Assembly (NCBI RefSeq): GCF_000963705.1
Contig: NZ_LAJY01000017.1
Span: 1 to 10,675, forward strand
Origin: Elstera litoralis
GTDB lineage: Bacteria; Pseudomonadota; Alphaproteobacteria; Elsterales; Elsteraceae
Reading direction: 5' to 3'
Length of the DNA: 10,675 nt
Each line of letters begins with the position of its first letter. The first letter of the stretch is position 1. The notes under the pieces were generated by a model, which did no database searches, was not told the origin of the DNA, and was given only the letters and a program-made list of their open reading frames with translations. The translations under genes were made by a program, and so were the position numbers. Of the stretch, positions 1-5,611 are shown in pieces.

Positions 1-510
1 GAACCCGGCCCGAGCCTGCGGTATCCGTGCCCAAGGCAAAGGGCACGATCCCCGCGCCGACCGAGGTGGCCGAGCCCGACGACGAGCCCCCCGGTACCAG
101 ATCCTCCCGCACGCTATTGCGCGGAATCCCATAGGGCGATCGCACGCCGACGAGGCCGGTGGCGAATTGATCGAGATTGGTTTTCCCAATCACAATCGCC
201 CCCGCCGCTTCCAACCGGGCAACGGCAAAGGCCGATACGGCAGGCGTATAGGCGAACTCGGGGCAGGCGGCGGTCGTCGCAGGCCAGCCACGTCAATATT
301 GTCTTTCACGAAGAAGGGCACGCCGAACAGCGGCAGGTCCGTGCGGCCCGCCAGTGCGCGCGCGGCCGCAATCGCCGCCGCTTCCGGACGCAAAGCGATC
401 AGCAGCGCCGGATCGTTCCAGTCGCGCAGCTTGGCATAGGCGGCCCGAAGCCCCGCTTCCGCCGATCCCGTTGCCAGGGCCTCGGCCCGATAATCCGCCA
501 ACGTCAGCAT
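1..510 (-). CDS. atzF: Allophanate hydrolase, N-terminal part (partial, frameshifted)
   Basis: Amidase-signature enzyme that hydrolyses allophanate to ammonia and CO2, the second step of the urea carboxylase/allophanate hydrolase route of urea use; cytoplasmic. Reading from 510 leftwards and adding one base near 280 gives about 170 continuous residues. These carry the amidase Lys in VPFFVKDNID (K69), the family stretch TTAACPEFAYTP, GKTNLDQFATGLVG (109-122), the GGSSSGS loop supplying the cis-Ser (141-147) and TDTAGSGR with the nucleophile S167. The TTAACP and LDQFATGLVG stretches are characteristic of allophanate hydrolases rather than generic amidases. The gene runs off the left edge. The ATG at 508-510 is chosen over the one at 526-528 because GGGAG lies 8-9 bases upstream of it and the predicted sigma-54 start site leaves a sensible leader. 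A single missing base (ctg-cg where ctg-gcg is expected) shifts the frame after VAGL. Subfamily assignment is strong; whether the gene is intact is uncertain. Confidence 0.82.
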
Positions 511-546
511 GCTTCGCGCTCCCTTCATTTATAGCGGGAACATGTA

Positions 547-562
547 TGCAATGCCGGTGCCA
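547..562 (-). promoter_or_regulatory. Sigma-54 (RpoN) promoter for allophanate hydrolase
   Basis: On the minus strand the sequence is TGGCACCGGCATTGCA, which matches the -24/-12 consensus TGGCAC-N5-TTGCA with the exact GG-to-GC spacing. The -12 C is at 548, so transcription should start near 536, about 26 bases before the chosen ATG. Sigma-54 with NtrC commonly controls nitrogen-scavenging genes, which fits a urea/allophanate gene. No convincing paired NtrC site was recognised upstream. Confidence 0.72.
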
Positions 563-678
563 GAGTCTATTTTTTAATCAAATCTGGATTTCTTTAGCGA
601 AATGCCGGTGCACGACAACCGCCGCGCCCCTGACCCGCCCATTCGGTGCGCAGAGCGCTGATCTTTTCGGCAGAGGCC

Positions 679-2007
679 TTAGACAGCAGGCAGACTCAAT
701 ACCGCCTCCACCCCATCGGCCCAGCCGGTCGCAGGCGACAGAAGATCGAGCCGCCCGCCGATGCCCGTGGCAATCGCTTCGGCAATGGCAAGCCCTAGAC
801 CCGTGCCCGACGACGCCGTTGCCCCCCGCGCGAAACGGGCTTTGAGCCCCGCCAAAGTTTCGGCGGACAAAACCGGGCCGTGGTTGCGAACGTGAACGGC
901 CCCCTCCGTCAAGTGCAGGTCAACCGGGCTGCCGGGCGGACTATGCTTTAAGGCGTTTTCCAGCAGATTGCGCAGGATCAGCGCAAAAGCATCGGCATCG
1001 ACCCGCGCCCGCAGGTGAACCGTCGCATCGACGCGAACCTGAACCCGCGCGCCCGTGCCCTCGGCCCGCGCAATTTCCTCCAGAATATGCGGCACCAGCG
1101 GTAGGAGATCCTGGGGCTCCGGCGGCAGAAACAGCCCCGCTTCGGCCCGCGCCAATTGCATAAGCTTTTCGGCCAGATGAGCGAGGCGCTGGAGTGATTG
1201 CTCAACCTGCTCCGCCCGCGCGCGCAGTGCCCCCGGCGGCGCTTCGGTCTTCAGTCGCTGGGTTTGTGCCAAGGCCCCGGCAATCGGTGTGCGCAACTCA
1301 TGGGCGCTATTGGCGGTAAAGGAGCGCTCCGACGTTAACGCCAAGTTCAGTCGCTGCATCAGTCGATTGACCGCGCCGACCAGCGGGAAAACTTCGACAG
1401 GCAGCAGCAACCCCTCAATCGGCGACAGATCGGCATCGTCGCGCCGCTCGATTTCCGCCCGCAACTGGCGCACGGGGGCCAACGCGCGGCGGACGCCCCA
1501 CCAGACCGCGCCGAGACTCGTCGGAATAAGGGCGAGGAGCGGCATCAGCAACCCTAAACTCGCTTCCCACGCCGCCTCCTGCCGATGGGCCAGCGGTTCG
1601 GCGACTTCGATGAAGACGCTTCGGCTGACGCCCGCTTCGCTGTAAATGCGCAGCTTCGGCGCATCGTGAAACCCCTCCACCGGTAGCAGCGGAAACCCCG
1701 CAGGATCGGCATCATGGGAAGAGAGAAGAATTTTCCCCGCCGCGTCCCGGACCAGATAAGTCAGATATTCGCCATGAGGCCGCAGAGTGGAAATATGTTT
1801 AACCGCATCGGTCGGCGCGCTCTGGTACAGGCTTTCGACGGCCAGAGGCAAAATCCGCTGCGCCGTTTCCTGCAACGCACTGTCGAAGGCTTCGTCCAAC
1901 TCGTGCCGAACGATTAGCATTGATATCAGCGTCGCCACGCCCCAAAAAGCCAGGGTCATCAGGGTTAGCCCGAAGCTTAAGCGGCGCTGGAGACTATAGA
2001 CGCTCAT
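679..2007 (-). CDS. Two-component sensor histidine kinase (QseC/PmrB-like)
   Basis: Inner-membrane sensor kinase of 442 aa. A first membrane helix (about 11-33) is followed by a periplasmic region of about 115 residues, a second helix (about 150-172) and a linker. The HisKA H-box has FTANSAHELRTP with phosphoacceptor H236. The ATPase domain has an N-box RNLLENALKHSP (N347, N351) and a G2-box GTGLGL (401-406). The G1 box is degenerate: RNHGPVL (374-380) where DxGxG is normal, so the adenine-contacting Asp is missing. The reading frame is open upstream to 2202, but the ATG at 2007 (MSVYSLQRRL) is taken because it overlaps the regulator stop as ATGA, a translational-coupling arrangement, and because the upstream extension encodes the end of the regulator in another frame. 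It should phosphorylate the adjacent response regulator. The signal is unknown; the divergent PepSY-like protein is a candidate accessory or target. Confidence 0.9.
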   Translation of the reverse strand: MSVYSLQRRLSFGLTLMTLAFWGVATLISMLIVRHELDEAFDSALQETAQRILPLAVESLYQSAPTDAVKHISTLRPHGEYLTYLVRDAAGKILLSSHDADPAGFPLLPVEGFHDAPKLRIYSEAGVSRSVFIEVAEPLAHRQEAAWEASLGLLMPLLALIPTSLGAVWWGVRRALAPVRQLRAEIERRDDADLSPIEGLLLPVEVFPLVGAVNRLMQRLNLALTSERSFTANSAHELRTPIAGALAQTQRLKTEAPPGALRARAEQVEQSLQRLAHLAEKLMQLARAEAGLFLPPEPQDLLPLVPHILEEIARAEGTGARVQVRVDATVHLRARVDADAFALILRNLLENALKHSPPGSPVDLHLTEGAVHVRNHGPVLSAETLAGLKARFARGATASSGTGLGLAIAEAIATGIGGRLDLLSPATGWADGVEAVLSLPAV

Positions 2008-2663
2008 GCCGCCCCCAGCCGATAGCCCAAGCCCCGTAGGGTTTCGATGACCCCGTGCCCGAGCTTTTTCCGCAGACGGCTGACATGGGCTTCCACCGCA
2101 TTGCTTTCGACCTCGTCGCCAAACGCATAAAGCGTTTCTTCCAGTTGGGTTTTTGAAACGATTGTGTCTCGGCGGCGCAATAGCGCATCGAGTAAGGCCC
2201 ATTCCCGCGCGGTGAGACTGATCGGCTGCCCTTCCAGACTGGCGGTACGGGCGGCAGGATCGAGACTGACACTACCAAGGGTCGTTACCGGGTTCGGCGT
2301 GCCCGCATAACGCCGTGCCACGGCCGCCACCCGCGCCGACAGTTCGGTTAGATCGAAGGGCTTGACGAGATAATCATCGGCTCCCCCATTCAGCCCGGCG
2401 ATCCGGTCGGAAATCTGGTCGCGCGCGGTCAGAATAATCACCGGAACCCGCGCGCCCCGGCGGCGCAGCGCCGTGAGAAAATCGAGCCCCCGCCCATCGG
2501 GCAAAGCAAGATCGAGCAGCAGACAATCATACGCCGCCACCGCCAGAAAATCATCGGCCTCGGCGATGCGCTGCGCCCAATCCACCGCGTGCCCATCGGC
2601 CAGCATCTGATCGCGCACGGCCCCGCCGATCAAACCATCGTCTTCGACTAACAGAATGCGCAT
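2004..2663 (-). CDS. OmpR-family response regulator (QseB/PmrA/TctD-like)
   Basis: DNA-binding response regulator of 219 aa, partner of the overlapping kinase. The receiver domain (1-115) has the acidic pocket EDD (8-10), phosphoacceptor D51 in LLLDLALPDG, T79 in ILTARD and K101 in VKPFD. The C-terminal winged helix (about 125-217) contains LTAREWALLDALL, SNAVEAHVSRLRKKLG and IETLRGLGYRL, typical of OmpR/PhoB DNA-binding domains. The ATG at 2661-2663 starts MRILLVEDD and is preceded by AGGGGGG at good spacing; an upstream extension to 2726 lacks similarity and would cover the operator. The stop codon lies inside the kinase start (ATGA). It probably regulates its own operon and the divergent PepSY-like gene through the paired repeat elements at 2698-2747. 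Confidence 0.95.
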   Translation of the reverse strand: MRILLVEDDGLIGGAVRDQMLADGHAVDWAQRIAEADDFLAVAAYDCLLLDLALPDGRGLDFLTALRRRGARVPVIILTARDQISDRIAGLNGGADDYLVKPFDLTELSARVAAVARRYAGTPNPVTTLGSVSLDPAARTASLEGQPISLTAREWALLDALLRRRDTIVSKTQLEETLYAFGDEVESNAVEAHVSRLRKKLGHGVIETLRGLGYRLGAA

Positions 2664-2697
2664 GAAAGCCCCCCTGTTCGGGAGTGTGCCCGAAAAG

Positions 2698-2747
2698 CCT
2701 GACAGGACGCTGACGAATTTTCGCATCCCGGTCAGGGTGCCGTCAGG
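2698..2747. promoter_or_regulatory. Mirror-image pair of tandem-repeat operators for the response regulator
   Basis: Two 17-bp elements lie in opposite orientation around a 16-bp AT-richer spacer. On the plus strand, 2731-2747 reads GTCAGGGTGCCGTCAGG; on the minus strand, 2714 down to 2698 reads GTCAGCGTCCTGTCAGG. They agree at 14 of 17 bases. Each holds two GTCAG half-sites with an 11-bp period, the geometry used by OmpR/PhoB-family regulators binding as head-to-tail dimers. One element points at the PepSY-like gene and the other at the regulator/kinase operon. Repeats and spacing are seen directly; the assignment to this regulator is inference. Confidence 0.72.
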
Positions 2748-2792
2748 TTCGCCTAGTAGATTGAGCCACGCCCCCCTTTCGAAAGAACGGCC

Positions 2793-3062
2793 ATGAAAAT
2801 CGCCCTTCCGCTAACAAGCCTAGCCCTCTGCCTCGCCTCGTCCCTCACTCTCGCCAGCGGAACGCACTGCACCGCGCCGGTCGCAGACTGGCAGCCGCGT
2901 GAAAATTTGCAACGGAAGCTCGAAAACGACGGCTATAGCGTCCACCGTATCAAAGTTGACGATGGGTGCTACGAGGTCAAAGCGACCGACCGCGCCGGAA
3001 AGCACTTGGAGATCAAATACGATCCAAAGAGCTTCGCGCCCCTTAAAATTGAAGACGACTGA
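2793..3062 (+). CDS. Small secreted PepSY-like protein
   Basis: Protein of 89 aa with a signal peptide at residues 1-22 or so (MKIALPL, hydrophobic core, cleavage near TLAS-G). The mature part has the PepSY_2-like pattern: a Cys near the start (C26), a helix around W33-N45 ending in GYSV, then a GCYEVKA strand (C59), a basic K/D turn and LEIKYDP near the end. C26 and C59 could form a periplasmic disulfide. Divergently transcribed from the two-component operon across a shared operator, an arrangement often seen for such proteins, so it is probably a target or signal modulator. No peptidase or metal-binding residues are evident; the exact role is unknown. Confidence 0.78.
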   Translation: MKIALPLTSLALCLASSLTLASGTHCTAPVADWQPRENLQRKLENDGYSVHRIKVDDGCYEVKATDRAGKHLEIKYDPKSFAPLKIEDD

Positions 3063-3142
3063 AAAACCGAAGGTAACTCTAGACTTCCCCCGGACGCTAT
3101 GATTGATGCACCCGCAGACGCCTTAACCTCGAAAGCAGCATC

Positions 3143-3661
3143 ATGGCCCTGCGCGATATTATCGCCTACCCCGACCCCCGATTGCGCCAGAAGGCCGCGC
3201 CCGTTACCGCCTTTGACGCCGATTTGCGCGCACTGGCCGAGGATTTGCTCGAAACCCTGCGCGCCGCCCAAGGCCTCGGCATTACCGCCCCCCATATCGG
3301 CGTGCTGACGCGGGTGACGGTCATCGAGCTTTCCCCGGAAGATGGCCCGCGTACCTATGTGAACCCGGAAGTGATCTGGTCGTCGCCGGAAACGGCAAAG
3401 GACCAGGAGGGCAGCCTGTCGATGGCGGGTGTGCTCGACACGCTGGAGCGCCCGGCCAAAATCCGCCTGCGCTATCAAACCATCGACGGGGAAACCCGCG
3501 AAGAAGAGGCCGAAGGCCTGCTGTCGGTCTGCCTTCAGCATGAGATCGATCAACTCGACGGGATTTTCTGGATTTACCGCCTCTCCGCCCTCAAGCGCGA
3601 GCGGCTGGTGAAGCGCTATGAAAAGCTGAAGCGGTTGGGCCGACATGAACCTGCCGCCTGA
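3143..3661 (+). CDS. Peptide deformylase-like protein lacking metal ligands
   Basis: Protein of 172 aa with full-length peptide deformylase architecture: start MALRDIIAYPDPRLR, motif I at 44-53 (GLGITAPHIG, normally GxGxAAxQxG), motif II at 89-93 (EGSLS, normally EGCLS) and motif III at 132-137 (QHEIDQ, normally QHExDH). The metal-binding Cys is Ser91 and the second metal His is Gln137; the motif I Gln is His51. H133 and catalytic E134 remain. A normal Fe/Zn deformylase site therefore cannot form, so it is better named a deformylase-like paralogue than Def. It overlaps the next gene by 17 bp, implying an operon. The ribosome binding site is weak (GAAAG) and the start is set by family alignment. 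The function could be binding of N-terminal peptides without deformylation, or unrelated. Confidence 0.85.
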   Translation: MALRDIIAYPDPRLRQKAAPVTAFDADLRALAEDLLETLRAAQGLGITAPHIGVLTRVTVIELSPEDGPRTYVNPEVIWSSPETAKDQEGSLSMAGVLDTLERPAKIRLRYQTIDGETREEEAEGLLSVCLQHEIDQLDGIFWIYRLSALKRERLVKRYEKLKRLGRHEPAA

Positions 3662-4049
3662 GTATCAAAACGCCATCCGCTTCCAGTTCGGCGATTCGCC
3701 GGAACTGGCCGATGAACTTCTGGAACTGGTGCTACGCGGCGTTAAAACCGCCACGTGCGGCGCTTTGCGCGACTATGGCGAGGCCGAGCCGATGCCGCAA
3801 GTCGGGCGGCGCGATGTAGTGCTGGATGGCGCAGGCCGCCCCGCCTGCGTAATCGAAACCACCGAAGTGACGATCCAGCGCTTTTGCGACGTGGATAACG
3901 CCTTTGCCATCGCGGAGGGCGAAGGCCCCTATGAGGCGTGGCGAAGCGGGCATAGGGCGTATTTCGCGCGCAATGGCGGCTTCGATCCGGAGATGCCGTT
4001 GGTCTGTGAGCGCTTTCGGCTGATCTTGGTTTTAGACCGCCCCGCTTAA
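3645..4049 (+). CDS. ASCH-domain protein (YhfF-like)
   Basis: Protein of 134 aa that fits the ASCH domain over almost its whole length. RGVKTATCGAL (31-41) matches the GxKxAT signature in the presumed binding cleft, followed by the strand VGRRDVVLDGAGRPACVIETTEV and the YhfF-type end with GEGPYEAWRSGHRAYF (92-107) and VCERFRLI. ASCH domains resemble PUA domains and are thought to bind RNA or nucleotides; some members hydrolyse acetylated cytidine, but that is not shown here. The start ATG lies inside the last codons of the deformylase-like gene, so the pair is probably translationally coupled. The gene is followed after 10 bp by a strong inverted repeat. Confidence 0.85.
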   Translation: MNLPPEYQNAIRFQFGDSPELADELLELVLRGVKTATCGALRDYGEAEPMPQVGRRDVVLDGAGRPACVIETTEVTIQRFCDVDNAFAIAEGEGPYEAWRSGHRAYFARNGGFDPEMPLVCERFRLILVLDRPA

Positions 4050-4059
4050 CGGTGCAGCA

Positions 4060-4092
4060 GACCCTAGGCATCTTTCATCGATGCCTAGGGTC
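4060..4092. terminator. Perfect 13-bp inverted repeat between convergent genes, likely bidirectional terminator
   Basis: GACCCTAGGCATC (4060-4072) and GATGCCTAGGGTC (4080-4092) are exact reverse complements around the 7-base loop TTTCATC. It lies between the plus-strand ASCH gene end (4049) and the minus-strand hydrolase end (4107). Neither side has a U-tract, so it may be a hairpin barrier or 3'-end stabiliser rather than a classical intrinsic terminator. Confidence 0.6.
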
Positions 4093-4106
4093 AAGCCGGT
4101 GTGCCT

Positions 4107-4932
4107 TTAGCCCTGAATGAAGGCTAAGAGATCGGCATTGAGCTGGTCCTTATGGGTATCGGTGATCCCATGCGGCGCACCCGGATAGGTTTTCAGCACG
4201 GAGCCCGGAATGAGCGCCGCCGACGCCCGGCCCGCCGCGTCGATGGGCACAATCTGATCGTCTTCGCCGTGGATGATAAGCGTCGGCACGTCAAACTTCT
4301 TCAAATCCTCGCGGAAATCGGTTTCCGAGAAGGCTTTGATGCTGTCGTAAGTGTTTTTTATGGCCGCCCATCATGCCTTGCAGCCAGAAACTATCGATCA
4401 TGCCCTGCGAGGCCACCGCGCCGGGGCGGTTGAAGCCGAAGAACGGCCCGCTCGCGACATCTTGATAGAGTTTGGAGCGGTCGGCGAGGCTGCCCGCGCG
4501 GATACCGTCGAACACTTCCAGCGGCAGCCCGCCCGGATTGGTATCGGTTTTCAGCATCAGCGGCGGCACCGCACTGACCAACACGGCTTTTGCCACCCGC
4601 GCCGTGCCATGACGGCCAATATAGCGCGCGACTTCGCCGCCGCCCGTGGAAAAGCCGATCAGAACCGCGTCTTTCAGGTCGAGATGTTCGATGAGCTGCG
4701 CCAAATCGTCGGCGTAATGGTCCATATCATTGCCGTCCCAGGGCTGGCTGGAGCGACCGTGACCGCGCCGGTCGTGGCCGATGGCGCGGTAGCCGTTGGA
4801 CGCCAGGAAGAACATCTGCGCCTCCCAGCTATCGGAACAGAGCGGCCAGCCGTGGCTGAACACCACCGGCTGCCCGCTGCCCCAATCCTTGAAATAGAGT
4901 TCGACGCCATCCGTGGTGGTAAAGCTGCTCAT
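4107..4932 (-). CDS. Alpha/beta hydrolase, non-heme chloroperoxidase type (frameshifted)
   Basis: Cytoplasmic serine hydrolase or perhydrolase of the cofactor-free haloperoxidase group. Removing one base restores 274 aa, the usual length of the family. HGW oxyanion-hole motif at 27-29, nucleophile elbow GFSTGGG with S95, acid residue in HGEDDQIVP (about 224) and His in APHGITDTH (H254) complete the triad. The frame breaks at a run of six T (plus strand 4354-4359): GGHKK-HLRQ is read where GGHKN-TYDS fits the family. As it stands, the first ORF (213 aa) carries the nucleophile and a 65-aa ORF at 4107-4304 carries the acid and His, so neither could be active alone. The start ATG at 4932 has GAGG about 10 bases upstream. 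It lies 79 bp downstream of the AraC-type regulator gene on the same strand and may be co-transcribed with it. Physiological substrate unknown. Confidence 0.85.
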
Positions 4933-5011
4933 AATCTAATTGCCTCATCGGTAAGGGGGGAAACGCGCACGGGGCCTCGTATCGGAAGTTCCCCACGCCC
5001 GTCTTGAACGA

Positions 5012-5452
5012 TCAAACGGTTACGACGAATTGGCGTCGCCATTCACCCGGCGGCGTCCCGACCATTTGCCGAAACAGCCGGGTTAGATGCGGTTGATCGG
5101 CAAAACCACACTCTAAGGCCACCTCCGAAAGCGACCGATCCGTTGTGCGCAAAATCTGCTGAACGCGCGCAAGCCGCCGCTCTATCAGATAGGCGTGGGG
5201 GGAGTAGCCAAACGTATTTGCAAACACCTGGCTAAAATAATTAGTACTCAGACGGCAGATTTTTGCAAGATCGCAGACGCGGATGCGCGCTGTCATATTT
5301 TCGTCAATATAGTTATTAATCTGAATAACCTGCCACGGTAATAAAAATCCAATCTGCTTCTTAGGTATTCGCTTAAGCCAAGGTGCCGGAGCCATTCTAA
5401 AGCATTGGCGAACCGGCGTGTACTCCTGAACATAGTTTGACTTGATCCACAT
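5012..5452 (-). CDS. AraC-family transcriptional regulator, short DNA-binding-domain type
   Basis: Protein of 146 aa consisting almost wholly of the AraC/XylS DNA-binding domain. A short lead with LPWQ (38-41) is followed by two helix-turn-helix motifs: first in VCDLAKICRLSTNYFSQVF (59-77) with GYSPHAYLIERRL, second in LSEVALECGFADQPHLTRLF (108-127), ending in VGTPPGEWRR. There is no N-terminal cupin or sensor domain, so effector response is not obvious; short AraC proteins of this layout occur as complete genes and this is not necessarily a truncation. The ATG at 5452 is used; an in-frame GTG at 5464 is also possible and neither has a clear ribosome binding site. GC falls to about 42% in the 5' half, unlike neighbours. 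Placed between the divergent hydrolase/transporter cluster and the alpha/beta hydrolase, it likely controls both. Confidence 0.88.
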   Translation of the reverse strand: MWIKSNYVQEYTPVRQCFRMAPAPWLKRIPKKQIGFLLPWQVIQINNYIDENMTARIRVCDLAKICRLSTNYFSQVFANTFGYSPHAYLIERRLARVQQILRTTDRSLSEVALECGFADQPHLTRLFRQMVGTPPGEWRRQFVVTV

Positions 5453-5502
5453 CGCGCGACACACTCATCCAAATTTCTCAGGAGTTTCGATCAAACACCC
5501 TC

Positions 5503-5519
5503 ATTTTGCATCACAAAAT
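5503..5519. promoter_or_regulatory. Palindrome in the divergent AraC / hydrolase intergenic region
   Basis: ATTTTGCATCACAAAAT: perfect 6-bp arms ATTTTG and CAAAAT around a 5-bp spacer, in the 159-bp region between two divergently transcribed genes. The location suggests an operator. A simple palindrome is less typical of AraC proteins, which usually bind direct repeats, so another regulator may bind here. No confident -35/-10 pair was identified around it. Confidence 0.4.
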
Positions 5520-5611
5520 CGGTGAAATCTTCAAGACCCTCCGCTCAAACCCCCGCATACCGACCCCCACGGGCGGCGCTCCCGCCCCTCCCCAATCGAA
5601 GGACATGATCT

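Noticed and set aside
601..611. Second sigma-54 promoter
   Set aside because: It shares the 11-bp core with the real element but lacks the essential GG and GC dinucleotides.
2008..2202. N-terminal extension of the sensor kinase to an upstream start at 2202
   Set aside because: It overlaps the end of the regulator gene in another frame and has no family similarity; the ATGA overlap at 2007 is the natural start.
2664..2726. Upstream start for the response regulator
   Set aside because: The receiver domain begins at MRILLVEDD with a strong AGGGGGG site, and the extension would code through the repeat operator.
3063..3142. Terminator between the PepSY-like and deformylase-like genes
   Set aside because: No stem-loop or T-run could be found in this 80-bp gap.
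2969..3646. Minus-strand open frame opposite the deformylase-like gene
   Set aside because: No family features and fully antisense to recognised plus-strand genes.
4354..4359. Programmed ribosomal +1 frameshift as the default explanation for the A6 breaks
   Set aside because: No stop-codon context or stimulatory structure typical of +1 programmed sites is visible; two other genes have similar single-base indels outside A-tracts, so sequencing error is simpler.
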